From Terriglobia bacterium (GTDB taxonomy: Bacteria > Acidobacteriota > Terriglobia > JAIQFV01), in contig JAIQFV010000019.1 in assembly GCA_020073085.1 (NCBI GenBank), positions 1 through 64,000 of the forward strand: 64,000 nucleotides of DNA, in the 5' to 3' direction. The notes beneath the pieces were generated by a model, which saw only the letters and a program-made list of their open reading frames with translations, was not told the origin of the DNA and searched no databases. This document shows positions 52,546 through 61,463 of the stretch, piece after piece. The position numbers were made by a program, and so were the translations under genes. Position 1 is the first letter of the stretch; each line of letters begins with the position of its first letter.

Positions 52546-53304
52546 TCACGCTTGCGGAGATCGATCTAAACAAGCGATGATTGCTTCGGTAACCTGCTTG
52601 GTCTCATCGGGACCTCGAACTGGGATAGAAAACACCCCTGCTTCTTCCGCCGGATAGTCGTTCCCTCCGACGAACAGGGCATCCCCTATGAAAATCATCT
52701 CTTCCAGTGGAATGCCCAGAAGGTCTCGCAGCTTTCTGAGTCCGTAGGCTTTGTCAATGCCCGGTTTAGTGACATCAATGGATGTCGCGCCACCCATTCG
52801 GACCGAAAACTCGGGAATAAAGGTATCAAGGATCGCTTTGATCTTCTTCCGCTTGGTGAAATCGGAGTCCCATTTGTTCTTTTCTCCCAAGGGGGCCTGC
52901 TGACCTAACGCGGAAAATGTGATCTGGCTTCCCCGGTCTTCAATGACCTCTCCCCAGACTTTTTCGACCTTGAACCCTGCTACTCCGAGCGCCTTCTTTA
53001 AAGAACTGACGATTTTCTCTTTTTCATCCGCGGTGAAATCTTCTGAATAGATCTTCTTCCAATCCCCTGCGTATTGGAAGAACTTTGTTCCACATGTAGG
53101 AAGGAGGGATAGATTCGCCAGGCGTTCGTCATGGGGAAGATTGGAGAGCATTTGTTTTTCAAACTGCGGCCAATCGCCTCCGGAAATCACGGCCACTTTG
53201 ACGACACCGAGAAGGTCATGCAGCAGTGCCGACATTTCGGCATCAAGAGACGATTTACTCTCGGCCAGTGTGCCGTCCAGATCATAAACAATTAGCTTTT
53301 TCAC
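52546..53304 (-). CDS. HAD-IIB-type sugar phosphatase/phosphomannomutase-like protein
   Basis: The 252-aa protein starts with VKKLIVYDLDGTLAESKSSL, HAD motif I, has VKVAVISGGDWPQF as motif II and the end motif IFIGDALFVGGNDYPA. The alpha/beta cap between (about 85-185, with TSIDVTKPGIDKAYGLRKL after it) is of type IIB, as in phosphomannomutase of the eukaryotic type and sucrose-phosphate phosphatases. A sugar phosphate is the likely substrate. The start is GTG 53304 behind GGGGGAAGGA; the longer frame to 53337 adds only atypical residues. It is upstream of the gnd remnant and zwf on the same strand. Confidence 0.82.
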   Translation of the reverse strand: MKKLIVYDLDGTLAESKSSLDAEMSALLHDLLGVVKVAVISGGDWPQFEKQMLSNLPHDERLANLSLLPTCGTKFFQYAGDWKKIYSEDFTADEKEKIVSSLKKALGVAGFKVEKVWGEVIEDRGSQITFSALGQQAPLGEKNKWDSDFTKRKKIKAILDTFIPEFSVRMGGATSIDVTKPGIDKAYGLRKLRDLLGIPLEEMIFIGDALFVGGNDYPAEEAGVFSIPVRGPDETKQVTEAIIACLDRSPQA

Positions 53305-53637
53305 TATCCTTCCCCCTCTGAATTCTTGCGCTCTCAATTGCAGTCTCCGGCCCTGCCAACCCTCCCGTTGCTGGCCCGGATGTAAACTATTCCGGTAGCG
53401 CCATTGTTAACAAGCTCACGGCCCTCGGCGGCCGAAAAGCACGCGCTCCGACCAGCTCCGGCAAGAGCAATGGCGTCGCCCTGCCCCGTGCCCTCGATGC
53501 ATATCAGCACGCGCCGCACACCCGCGGGATCACTTCCTGTTCGAAGATCCTGGTATGCCCCGCTTCACAACCAGGCGTCACCATGATGGAAACCGTTCGT
53601 GCGAGCATAGTACGCCCACGACGTCCGTCTGCCACTG

Positions 53638-53762
53638 AATTCTGACGGGCTGGTGGGGACGCTTTTCTTATACCTTGGAGGCAATTCGGGGTCAGTTCAA
53701 TCCTGCTCAAGGCGGTGGCTAGAATTGCTCATCCCTGTTAATGAAGGGGAGCCACAGTCTGG
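53638..53762 (+). repeat. Dispersed intergenic repeat, copy B
   Basis: It shares CTTATACCTTGGAGG, GGTCAGTTCAATCCTGCTCA and AATTGCTCATCCCTGTTAAT with copies A and C. The surrounding 53305-53969 has no supportable gene; the minus-strand frames between 53334 and 53710 show no family pattern. Confidence 0.6.
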
Positions 53763-53969
53763 GACTGATGGGAATTACCGGGGGCTTGATAGGGATACGG
53801 GTGCTGGGTGACGTAAGAAAGTGGGACGATGCGGGGGCTGTTTTGCGGAGTCGGAGCGAAGGGTCTCCCTTTTGGAGCACCCCATCTAGACAAGATGCTT
53901 ATCTCCGCGATACACCGCTCACCAGTGCAGGTTGGGTGCGCCTGTAACACTTATTTCCGATACCTAGGA

Positions 53970-54629
53970 TTAATCGTGCAGGACCACGCTGAGGAGGCCA
54001 CTGTTAACCGTCAACCCGCCATCACCAGTATATTCGACAAAACCAAGCGTCCTGAACTTGTTCATGAAATGACTGACCCGCGATCGCGTGGTGCCGACCA
54101 TTTGTGCCAGGTGTTCCTGATTGATTTTCGGATGCACGATTTCGGCCCGGCTCTCCTTGCCAAAATTAGCCAGCAGCAAGAGAATCCGAGCCAGGCGCTT
54201 CTCACTGGAGTTGAAGAGCTGGTCGACGAGATCCCCTTCGAATCGAATGTTGCGTGAAAGTAGATGCACGACGAACAGTTCCGAGATCTCGTGCCGTTCG
54301 TGCAGTACGCGCGTCATCAGCGACTTCTCAATCCGGGAAAGAGCGCAATCCGTCCTCGCGACGGCCGTTGAGATGCGCAACGGCTGACCTGCGAGACATC
54401 CCTCGCCGAAGAATTCGTTGGCGTCCAAAATGGCGACGATCGCTTCCTTACCCTGTTGGGATGTCACCGAAAGCTTCACCTTGCCTCGGCGGATATAAAA
54501 CACGGCATCCGCAGGATCTCCCTGACGGAAGATTTTACGACCCGCATGGTATTCTGTGTCGGTTTTGCCGCGGGAAAATCCAGCGAGGAAGGCCTCCCAA
54601 TCGACAGGCTGCTGTTTCTTACTTGCCAT
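53970..54629 (-). CDS. Crp/Fnr-family transcriptional regulator (copy 1)
   Basis: The 219-aa protein has a cyclic-nucleotide-type beta-barrel (about 25-120: IFRQGDPADAVFYIRRGKVK, GKEAIVAILDANEFFGEGCL) and a C-terminal winged helix (INQEHLAQMVGTTRSRVSHF recognition part). The N-terminus lacks the Cys set of FNR, so an oxygen-labile Fe-S cluster is unlikely. Residues contacting cAMP in CRP are not conserved, so the ligand is unknown. AAGGAG precedes the ATG. It lies 375 bp downstream of a close paralogue on the same strand. Confidence 0.9.
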   Translation of the reverse strand: MASKKQQPVDWEAFLAGFSRGKTDTEYHAGRKIFRQGDPADAVFYIRRGKVKLSVTSQQGKEAIVAILDANEFFGEGCLAGQPLRISTAVARTDCALSRIEKSLMTRVLHERHEISELFVVHLLSRNIRFEGDLVDQLFNSSEKRLARILLLLANFGKESRAEIVHPKINQEHLAQMVGTTRSRVSHFMNKFRTLGFVEYTGDGGLTVNSGLLSVVLHD

Positions 54630-54970
54630 TACAATCTCCTTCTGTTTGCTGGTGAGGGGCGTCGCGACGCGGGGTAGATTGCCGCTTTGTCATCGACAAT
54701 CAGGCGATTCTCCGGCACAGTGAACCCTCTTCGTAACTTATCAATAGAACTTGTGCCGACGAGGGCAAAAAAAATCAATAGGAGGCCAGGAATACAGGAA
54801 GTCAGAAACCTTCCATTGGAAGAGAATGAGAGGGTCCCTCCGCGGTGTGTCTTCCATCGAGGACCGATTCTCCGGGTTCCTGGATTCGTAATAAAATCCG
54901 GTTTCGGTTCCGGCTCGTCCGGATTAGGGATTATATACTCCAACCGGAGCCGATACAATTCTTCAGACTA
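54630..54970 (-). promoter_or_regulatory. Leader/promoter region of Crp copy 1, shared with copy 2
   Basis: Two blocks are kept in both paralogue leaders: GATTGCCGCTTTGTCATCGA at 54677 onward and CCGATACAATTCTTCAGA at 54949 onward (plus-strand reading). In the copy 2 leader the same blocks lie about 190 bp closer together. The blocks are candidate regulator sites or parts of the promoter; a TGATTGTCGATGACA-like half palindrome occurs on the minus strand. Confidence 0.45.
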
Positions 54971-55004
54971 ATTATGCATTGACTCAAACTTGGGTTACAC
55001 AAGC

Positions 55005-55760
55005 CTAGTCGTGCAGGATCACGCTGAGCAGTCCACTATGGACCATCAACCCGCCGGTGGGGCCGTCGTAATCGACAAAGCCAAGGTCCCTGAACTTGTT
55101 CATGAAATGACTGACCCGCGACCGGGTGGTGCCCACCATTTGCGCCAAATTCTCCTGATTGATTCTGGGAACGACCGTTTCGGAGCGACCCTCCTTGCCA
55201 AAATGAGCCAGGAGTAACAGAATCCGTGCCAGGCGCTTCTCGCTGGAGTTGAAAAGCTGGTCGACGAGGTCCTCTTCATAGCGGATGTTGCGTGAAAGCA
55301 GGTGCGTGACGAACAACTCCGAAATGTCGTGCTGCTTGTGGAGCATGCGCGCCATCCGCGCCTTCTCAATCCTGGCAAAGGTGCAATCCGTCATTGCGAT
55401 AACCGTTGAAACGCGCAACGGTTGGCCTGCCAGGCATCCTTCGCCGAAGAACTCACCGGCGCCCAGGATGGCGACGATCGCTTCCTTGCCTTCTTGTGAA
55501 GTAACCGTGAGTTTCACCTTGCCTCGCCGGAGGTAGAAGATGGAATCCGCGGGGTCTCCTTGCCGGTAGATGGTGCGGTTCGCGGTGTACTCCAGAACGG
55601 TCTTCCCCCCGTTGATTCCAGCGAGAAGGACTTCCCAATCGATCGGCTGGTTTTTCTGATTTGTCTTAATAACCGCGGGGCGGCTTTTGTTGCGCGCCAT
55701 CACAGCATCCCCCATCTTGCTGAAGGTGGGTCCGTCGATAGGAATTCTCTTGCTTGCCAT
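55005..55760 (-). CDS. Crp/Fnr-family transcriptional regulator (copy 2)
   Basis: The 251-aa protein matches copy 1 in most of its length (FFGEGCLAGQPLR, LLSRNIR, DLVDQLFNSSEKRLARILLL, AQMVGTTRSRVSHFMNKFR) and adds about 30 N-terminal residues (MASKRIPIDGPTFSKMGDAV). The nucleotide-binding-like barrel, dimer helix and winged helix are intact. AGAAGG precedes the ATG at 55760. Since leader blocks are shared too, the pair came from a tandem duplication that included the promoter. Divergent from the histidine kinase gene at 56168, so it may control that cluster (inference). Confidence 0.9.
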   Translation of the reverse strand: MASKRIPIDGPTFSKMGDAVMARNKSRPAVIKTNQKNQPIDWEVLLAGINGGKTVLEYTANRTIYRQGDPADSIFYLRRGKVKLTVTSQEGKEAIVAILGAGEFFGEGCLAGQPLRVSTVIAMTDCTFARIEKARMARMLHKQHDISELFVTHLLSRNIRYEEDLVDQLFNSSEKRLARILLLLAHFGKEGRSETVVPRINQENLAQMVGTTRSRVSHFMNKFRDLGFVDYDGPTGGLMVHSGLLSVILHD

Positions 55761-55806
55761 GACAACCTTCTTCTGCTTGCTGGAGAGGAGCTGAGGATTG
55801 CAAGGG

Positions 55807-55908
55807 GGATTGCCGCTTTATCATCGACGATCAGGGTACTCCCCGGACGATAGACGCTCCTCTGAGTGGAGGCTATACCTTAACGGCAGCCGATGCAATT
55901 CTTCAGAT
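55807..55908 (-). promoter_or_regulatory. Leader/promoter blocks of Crp copy 2
   Basis: GATTGCCGCTTTATCATCGA begins at 55807 and CCGATGCAATTCTTCAGA at 55887 (plus-strand reading); both match the leader of copy 1. The remainder up to 56167 shows no gene and is the divergent intergenic region before the histidine kinase. Confidence 0.45.
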
Positions 55909-56167
55909 TGAGTATCCGACAGTACATTTGAGGGCTAGGACGCTGAAGGTTTCTACAGAATCCACAGTAGAGGCGAAGGGCTGGATTGATCCGAGCTGAA
56001 GCCAGATCAGGGTCATATAGAACCTCAAGCTGCCACTCGGCCCCCGGTATTTGAGAATCCTTCCGAGAAAGTTTCTTACCGGGTCTGAGTGTGCTATTTT
56101 AGGCGAATAGGACGGGGTTCAGGCATCACCAATCGCAGTGGTAAAGACAGGAGGCTTCTGAACTCTG

Positions 56168-57292
56168 ATGAATGTTGTCACTCGGGGCAAGCGGGCGCAT
56201 GCAGAGAGGATTTCAGCAGCACCCCAAATCCTTGCACAGACTATCCTCGATACGATGCGGGAGCCGATCTTGATTCTCGATGTTGCTTTCCGGGTGAAAA
56301 TGGCAAACAGGTCTTTCTACCGAACCTTTGATGTCAAGCCCGAGGAGACCGGGAACAAACTCATCTATGAACTGGGGGACGGCCAGTGGAACATTCCCGA
56401 GCTTCGCGTTCTTCTGGATGAGGTTTGCGGTGACGACATGCCGATCGAGGACTTCAAGGTAGAGCGCGAATTCGCCGGCATCGGCCGGAGGTTCATGGTT
56501 CTCAATGCCCGCCGGATCCAGCCCGAGACAGGCCAGCCGATGATTCTCCTCGCCATAGAAGACATCACTGAGCGCACGGAAGTTAGAAGGGAGCTCGAAC
56601 TTCATGCGAAGGAATTGGAGCGATCCAATGCGGACCTCGAACAGTTTGCGTATGTGGCCTCCCACGACCTCCAGGAACCACTGCGCATGGTGACGAGTTT
56701 CACGCAGCTTCTGGCAAAACGCTATAAGGGAAGACTCGATTCCGATGCCGATGAGTTCATCACCTATATCGTAGACGGCGCTGCTCGAATGCATCGACTG
56801 ATTAACGACTTGCTGGCGTATGCACGCCTGGGTTCCCGGGGCGCGGAATTTGCGCCCTCCGACTGCGAGGAGATCCTGACTGCTGCTGTCTCGAATCTGG
56901 GAAGCGCGATGGGGGAAAACGGAGCGACAGTGACCCACGACCCGTTGCCGACCGTGATGGCCGACCGGGACCAACTGAGCCGCCTGTTCCAAAACTTGCT
57001 CAGCAATGCGATCAAGTTTCGCTCGGTGGCACCGCCCGTCATTCATGTTTCAGCCCGGCGAAATGAGAACGAATGGCTCTTCTCGGTGCGGGATAATGGC
57101 ATCGGCATGGACCCCGAGCACTTCGATCGCGTTTTCTTGATATTTCAGCGCCTGCACGGCAAGGGTGAGCATTCCGGCACAGGGATCGGCTTGGCGATTT
57201 GCAAGAAGATTGTCGAGCGGCACGGAGGAAAGATCTGGATCGAGTCGCAAGCGGGGAAGGGATCGACATTTTACTTTACGATACCGGCTTGA
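56168..57292 (+). CDS. PAS-domain sensor histidine kinase
   Basis: The 374-aa cytosolic protein has a PAS-type domain (about 20-140: [20 protein letters not shown] with ANRSFYRTF, and [18 protein letters not shown]), a HisKA domain with H166 in [12 protein letters not shown], and an HATPase domain ([43 protein letters not shown]). The QEPLR form and following order are those of bacteriophytochrome-like kinases, but no chromophore domain is present. No membrane helix, so the signal is internal. A response regulator follows 33 bp downstream. The ribosome-binding site AGGAGG lies 12 bp before the ATG, a rather long spacing. Confidence 0.92.
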   Translation: MNVVTRGKRAHAERISAAPQILAQTILDTMREPILILDVAFRVKMANRSFYRTFDVKPEETGNKLIYELGDGQWNIPELRVLLDEVCGDDMPIEDFKVEREFAGIGRRFMVLNARRIQPETGQPMILLAIEDITERTEVRRELELHAKELERSNADLEQFAYVASHDLQEPLRMVTSFTQLLAKRYKGRLDSDADEFITYIVDGAARMHRLINDLLAYARLGSRGAEFAPSDCEEILTAAVSNLGSAMGENGATVTHDPLPTVMADRDQLSRLFQNLLSNAIKFRSVAPPVIHVSARRNENEWLFSVRDNGIGMDPEHFDRVFLIFQRLHGKGEHSGTGIGLAICKKIVERHGGKIWIESQAGKGSTFYFTIPA

Positions 57293-57325
57293 CCCCGCCA
57301 TGGCCATGGGTCGGAGGAGGCGAAA

Positions 57326-57760
57326 ATGGAGACCGCTGGAAGGCCCATTGAAATCTTGCTCGTTGAGGATAATCCCGCCGATGTACGACTGACGGTGGAA
57401 ATCTTGAAGGAAACCAAGGTTCGCAATACCTTGAGCGTCGCCGCCGACGGCGTTGAAGCACTGGATCTGCTTCGCCGGACCGGCAGATATGCCCACGCTA
57501 CGCGACCAGACCTCATTTTGCTCGACCTGAACTTGCCCAGGAAGGATGGCAGGCAAGTCCTGGCGGAAATCAAAGCCGACCCCGTCTTACGGCTCATCCC
57601 GGTCGTGATACTGACCTCATCGAAGGCCGAAGAAGACATCGCCAAGAGCTACAGCCTGTATGCCAATTGTTACGTGACCAAGCCGGTCGACCTGGAACAG
57701 TTTGTCAAGGTTGTGAAGTCGATCGAAGATTTTTGGCTGACGATCGTGAAACTTCCGTAA
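57326..57760 (+). CDS. Single-domain response regulator (Rcp1-like)
   Basis: The 144-aa protein is a receiver domain only. [20 protein letters not shown] holds the acidic pocket, D67 in [15 protein letters not shown] is the phosphate acceptor, and [15 protein letters not shown] and [16 protein letters not shown] carry the conserved Thr/Ser and Lys. The NPADVRL start and long alpha-4 insert are those of Rcp1-type regulators that partner phytochrome-like kinases. It has no output domain, so it probably passes phosphate on or binds a partner protein. It lies between the kinase at 56168 and the hybrid protein at 57773. Confidence 0.92.
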   Translation: METAGRPIEILLVEDNPADVRLTVEILKETKVRNTLSVAADGVEALDLLRRTGRYAHATRPDLILLDLNLPRKDGRQVLAEIKADPVLRLIPVVILTSSKAEEDIAKSYSLYANCYVTKPVDLEQFVKVVKSIEDFWLTIVKLP

Positions 57761-57772
57761 GGTAAGGATGCC

Positions 57773-59590
57773 ATGACTTCCGAGCCGATTAAGGTTTTGC
57801 TGGTGGAGGACAATCCGGGAGATGTCCGCCTGATCCGGGAAATGTTGAAGGATTCGAAGACCGCCTTGGCTGCCCTGGAGGATACCTCAAGCCTGACGAC
57901 GGCGGTCGAGCGCCTGGCGAAGGGGGGAATCGACGCGGTGTTATTGGATCTCGGCCTCCCCGATAGCCAGGGCATGAGCACTTTTGTGAAGTTGCACAGT
58001 CAATTTCCCCACACTCCGATTGTCGTCCTGACTGGCCTTACCGATGAGGTGCTGGGCCTTCAAGCAGTCCGGGAAGGGGCGCAGGATTACTTGATCAAAG
58101 GAAAGGTCGATAGTCAGTGGCTTTGCCGTGCCATCCTCTATGCGGTTGAGCGGGTGCAAGGGAAGGAAGCTTTGGAGAGAAGCGAGGAGCAGTATCGCCT
58201 GCTCTTTGAAAAAAACCTTGCGGGGGTATACCGGACTGCCTTGGACCGCCGCATCACGGACTGTAATGAGGCTTTCGTCAAAGTCTTCGGATATGCCTCT
58301 CGTGAAGAGATCTTAGCCCATCCCGTGCAGGACCTCTACTTTGATCCCCGCGAGCCGGAAGCGATCGTGGCCCGCATCCGGTCGGAAAGGACCCTCTCGA
58401 ATTTGGAGATGCGCCTGAAGCGAAAAGACGGCAGCCCGGTTTGGGTTCTGGTCAACGAGAATCTGATCGAAGGGGAGGCCGGCCGACAACCGTTCATCCT
58501 GGGGACCATCATCGATATTACCCCGCGCAAGGAGGCGGAAGAGGCGCTGCGGCAAAGTGAAGGTCACCTGCGTGCCATCGTTGAAACCGAGCCGGAATGT
58601 GTCGCGAAAGTCGCGGCGAACGGCGACCTTCTTCAAATAAACCCGGCGGGCCTGGCCATGATCGAGGCTGATAACTTTGCCGAAGTTCGTGGAAAGTCAG
58701 TCCTTCCCTTGATTGTCCCTGAGCATACGCCGGCGTTCAAAGCTTTCTTGCGAGCAGTGTGCGGCGGCAACCGAACCAATTTGGAATTCGAGATTGTCGG
58801 GATCAAAGGGACGCGGAGGTGGGTCGAGTCTTATGCGGCCCCCATAGCTGATGAGACGGGATCAAGTTGCATGTTAGCCGTCATGAGAGACCTCACCGAA
58901 CGCAAGCAAGGTGAAAAGGCCCTCCGCGGGCTGTCTACACGTCTGCTGCAGTTGCAGGATGAGGAGCGGCGGCGTGTTGCCCGGGAACTCCACGACGCCA
59001 TCGGCCAGAACCTCGTTGGTTTGGTGACGAACCTCACCCTGGCGCAAAGGTCGGCTGGCCGGCTTAATCCAAAAGCACGGAAGGCTCTATCGGGAAGCCT
59101 TGAGGTGGCAGAGCGGTCGTTGAATGAGATGCGTACCCTCTCCTACTTGTTACACCCGCCGCTGCTTGATGAAGATGGCTTGGCCTCAGCCTTGGCATGG
59201 TATGTCAAAGGGTTTGCCGAGCGAAGCGGAATCAAGGTTGACCTCAAAGTGTCTCCCGATTTTGGCCGGCTCCCCCAGGAGGTCGAGACGACCCTCTTTC
59301 GGGTCGTGCAGGAAAGCCTGACGAATGTCCATCGTCACTCCAAGAGTCCCACCGCCAGGATACGGCTTTCGCGGCGCTCGACTGGGGTGGAGTTAGAAAT
59401 AGCAGACAAAGGCCAGGGAATGTCCACAAAGGCCCTCTACCTGGGCAATTCGAATGCCGGACAGCTTGGAGTGGGCATTATGGGTATGCGGGAACGGGCC
59501 ATCCAACTCGGGGGCCGGCTGGAAATCGCTTCAAGCCGGCGAGGCACGACCGTTCGTGTCGTGATCCCGCGTCCCGAGGTCACTCCATGA
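57773..59590 (+). CDS. Hybrid receiver-PAS-PAS-histidine kinase (HisKA_3 type)
   Basis: The 605-aa cytosolic protein starts with a receiver domain (D59 in DAVLLDLGLPDSQGM), followed by two PAS domains (about 135-265, LLFEKNLAGVYRTALDRRIT; about 268-390, LRAIVETEPECVAKVAANGD) and a NarX-type transmitter. H407 in RRRVARELHDAIGQNLVGLV is the phosphorylation site, and the ATPase region reads QESLTNVHRHSKSPTARIRL with DKGQGM and GVGIMGMRERAIQLGG. An N-terminal receiver before the kinase suggests input from another kinase, perhaps the one at 56168. The stop overlaps the LuxR-type regulator start by 4 bp (ATGA). Confidence 0.92.
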   Translation: MTSEPIKVLLVEDNPGDVRLIREMLKDSKTALAALEDTSSLTTAVERLAKGGIDAVLLDLGLPDSQGMSTFVKLHSQFPHTPIVVLTGLTDEVLGLQAVREGAQDYLIKGKVDSQWLCRAILYAVERVQGKEALERSEEQYRLLFEKNLAGVYRTALDRRITDCNEAFVKVFGYASREEILAHPVQDLYFDPREPEAIVARIRSERTLSNLEMRLKRKDGSPVWVLVNENLIEGEAGRQPFILGTIIDITPRKEAEEALRQSEGHLRAIVETEPECVAKVAANGDLLQINPAGLAMIEADNFAEVRGKSVLPLIVPEHTPAFKAFLRAVCGGNRTNLEFEIVGIKGTRRWVESYAAPIADETGSSCMLAVMRDLTERKQGEKALRGLSTRLLQLQDEERRRVARELHDAIGQNLVGLVTNLTLAQRSAGRLNPKARKALSGSLEVAERSLNEMRTLSYLLHPPLLDEDGLASALAWYVKGFAERSGIKVDLKVSPDFGRLPQEVETTLFRVVQESLTNVHRHSKSPTARIRLSRRSTGVELEIADKGQGMSTKALYLGNSNAGQLGVGIMGMRERAIQLGGRLEIASSRRGTTVRVVIPRPEVTP

Positions 59591-60243
59591 AAACGCTTCG
59601 TATCCTGGTGGCAGATGATCACGAGGTCGTGCGGCAGGGAATGCGCGCCCTTCTGGAAGTCCGTCCGGGATGGGAAGTTTGCGCGGAGGCGGCCAACGGC
59701 CGGGAGGCTGTTGAGCGGGCTAAACAGACGAAGCCGGACGTCGTGGTGATGGACCTCAGCATGCCGGAACTGAATGGCTTGGAAGCCACGCGACAAATCC
59801 TGAAAGCCCTCCCCAGAACCGAGGTGCTTATCCTGACGCTTCATGAGTCCGAACAGTTAGTCCGGAGGGTGGTCGAATCAGGCGCTCGTGCCTACGTCCT
59901 GAAGTCCGACGCGGGACGAAGCCTGGTGGAGGGCGTGGCGGCGCTTAGCCGGCACAAAGGTTTTTTCTCATCCAACGTCGCCACGCTCGTTGTGGAGAGC
60001 CACCTGAAAAGGGGTAAGACTACCGACAGAACGAACCGCCATCGTGACTTGCTGACCCCTCGCGAGCGGGAAGTTGTCCAGCTTCTGGCAGAAGGGAAGA
60101 GCAATAAAGAGGTCGGGGTAACCCTGGGGCTCAGTGTTCACACGGTCGAAACCCACCGAAGCAACATCATGCGCAAGCTCGGCACCCATTCCTTAAGCAG
60201 CCTGATTCGATACGCCCTTCGCAATAAGATTGTGCAGTTCTAG
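59587..60243 (+). CDS. NarL/LuxR-type response regulator
   Basis: The 218-aa regulator has a receiver domain (D56 in DVVVMDLSMPELNGLEATRQ, Lys in GARAYVLKSDAGRSL) and a C-terminal LuxR helix-turn-helix (LTPREREVVQLLAEGKSNKE, VGVTLGLSVHTVETHRSNIM). It is translationally coupled to the HisKA_3 hybrid kinase at 57773, its expected phosphate donor. It is the only DNA-binding output of the four-gene cluster. Targets unknown. Confidence 0.94.
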   Translation: MKTLRILVADDHEVVRQGMRALLEVRPGWEVCAEAANGREAVERAKQTKPDVVVMDLSMPELNGLEATRQILKALPRTEVLILTLHESEQLVRRVVESGARAYVLKSDAGRSLVEGVAALSRHKGFFSSNVATLVVESHLKRGKTTDRTNRHRDLLTPREREVVQLLAEGKSNKEVGVTLGLSVHTVETHRSNIMRKLGTHSLSSLIRYALRNKIVQF

Positions 60244-60424
60244 AACGTTCTCAAATGCCACACTGGCAGCTGCCAATCTAAAGCTGCTTCAAATCACAAA
60301 ATCGAATTTCAATCCCCAACGCCTACAACGGGTGAATAGCGCCCAATTTCGCCTTTGCCAGCTGCCCAAAGATTGCACTCGCCCGTCTCCATGTTGAACC
60401 CTTCGTAATTTCCACCGCCCCCCT

Positions 60425-60555
60425 GTAGTTCCCTTCATTAAGCGGGATGAGCAAATATGACCAGACGTGTGAGCCGTACTGGGCTGACACCCGTATTCCG
60501 GCCAGGGTATAAGAGGTGTGCCTCTAACTTCCAGCCAGGATCTGCCTGGAGACGG
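60425..60555 (-). repeat. Dispersed intergenic repeat, copy C
   Basis: Read on the minus strand it has CCAGGCAGATCCTGGCTGG, CTCTTATACCCTGGCCGG, GTCAGCCCAGTACGGCTCA, CACGTCTGGTCATATTTGCT and CATCCCGCTTAATGAAGGG, matching copies A (49580) and B (53638). It lies between the LuxR regulator and the lmo0937-type gene; the rest of 60244-60576 shows no gene. Confidence 0.65.
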
Positions 60556-60576
60556 AAGTTGGGGAGGAGGATCAAA

Positions 60577-60726
60577 ATGCTTTGGACAATTTTCGTGATT
60601 CTGATGATTTTGTGGCTGCTGGGCTTTGGACTTCACATTGGCGGAGGCCTCATCCACACATTGCTCGTGGTTGCCGTGGTTGTGTTGCTGTGGAACCTGC
60701 TCACCGGTCGAAGATCTGCGGCATAA
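60577..60726 (+). CDS. lmo0937-family small membrane protein
   Basis: The 49-aa protein consists of two short hydrophobic helices (MLWTIFVILMILWLLGFGLH and LLVVAVVVLLWNLLTG) and a basic end (RRSAA). This matches the lmo0937 family in length and pattern. GGGGAGGAGG stands 6 bp before the ATG at 60577, a very strong site. The longer frame from 60457 runs through a repeat and is rejected. The family has no known biochemical role and often accompanies envelope-stress genes. Confidence 0.85.
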   Translation: MLWTIFVILMILWLLGFGLHIGGGLIHTLLVVAVVVLLWNLLTGRRSAA

Positions 60727-60938
60727 GGCGGCCGAACCAACCAAACCTGAGAGGGTGGCAAGGATTAACTTTCTGCTGATCCTCTAATTCTGGGCCTGCT
60801 GGCCCTCGCCGGAGTTCTGGGCAGGGTCATTCAGGGCCAGAGCTCTGTCGAATGATCGTAGAGGTGGGCCTTTGCCGCATTACTCGTGGTTCAAGATTTG
60901 CGAAGCCGGACTTAGAGTTCAATCTCACTTTGAGAGAA

Positions 60939-60983
60939 CAAAAAAAGGCTCCTTGGCTGGAGAAATTCAAGCCCAGGAGCCTT
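60939..60983 (-). terminator. Rho-independent terminator for the minus-strand genes
   Basis: The arms AAGGCTCCTTGG (60945-60956) and CCCAGGAGCCTT (60972-60983) pair with one mismatch. On the minus strand the stem is followed by a run of T (A at 60939-60946 on plus). It lies 64 bp behind the stop of the Thivi_2564-type gene. Confidence 0.8.
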
Positions 60984-61046
60984 GGTTAGTCTTATAGGTC
61001 GCAGGCAGACCTACTGACCGATCCCTCCATCGCCGATTTGGGTCCT

Positions 61047-61238
61047 TTACAGCCTCATGTGCATCCGGGAGAGGGAATGGAGAAGTCCAAAGACATTCAG
61101 GAGCCACAAAACCACGAAAATGACCACAACCGCATTCAAGATCGACTTAATGGATCCTGCCATGGGTATGAAGCGATTCACCAGCCAGAGCAGAACACCC
61201 ACTACGATTAGAACCACGAAAACATTAATTAAAGGCAT
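61047..61238 (-). CDS. Thivi_2564-family small membrane protein
   Basis: The 63-aa protein has two hydrophobic helices (NVFVVLIVVGVLLWLVNRFI and ILNAVVVIFVVLWLLNVFGL) joined by PMAGSIKS. This pattern, with V-N-x-x-I-P-M in the loop, is that of the Thivi_2564 family. AAGGAGG precedes the ATG by 8 bp. It lies in a group of small membrane-protein genes and is followed by a strong terminator. Function unknown. Confidence 0.85.
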   Translation of the reverse strand: MPLINVFVVLIVVGVLLWLVNRFIPMAGSIKSILNAVVVIFVVLWLLNVFGLLHSLSRMHMRL

Positions 61239-61307
61239 GATTGTTGACCTCCTTTTCCCTCGAGTCTGCCTTGGGATTCTCGTAATCGTTGGCCAGGTAC
61301 CGGGCCT

Positions 61308-61463
61308 CTAAAGGTGACCCAATAGCAGCAGGATGAGCAGAATCACCAGGACCAGGCCCAGCCCGCTACTGGGTCCATAACCCCAGCTTCGGCTGTGCGA
61401 CCATCTGGGCAGTGCTCCCAAGAGCATCAAAACCACAACGACGATCAAGACCGTTCCGAGCAT
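61308..61463 (-). CDS. DUF3309-family small membrane protein
   Basis: The 51-aa protein reads MLGTVLIVVVVLMLLGALPR, then WSHSRSWGYGPSSGLGLVLV and ILLILLLLGHL, which is the DUF3309 pattern: a helix, an aromatic Gly-rich loop with W-G-Y-x-P-S, and a second helix. The ATG at 61463 is preferred; the longer frame to 61589 has no family fit. GGGGGGTGG precedes it. It probably shares a transcript with the Thivi_2564-type gene 70 bp downstream. Confidence 0.82.
   Translation of the reverse strand: MLGTVLIVVVVLMLLGALPRWSHSRSWGYGPSSGLGLVLVILLILLLLGHL

Noticed and set aside
53334-53710. Two overlapping minus-strand frames (CIEGTGQGDAIALAGAG; SIMVTPGCEAGHTRIFEQ)
   Set aside because: Could be a decayed gene, but no family pattern is convincing and no start signal is present.
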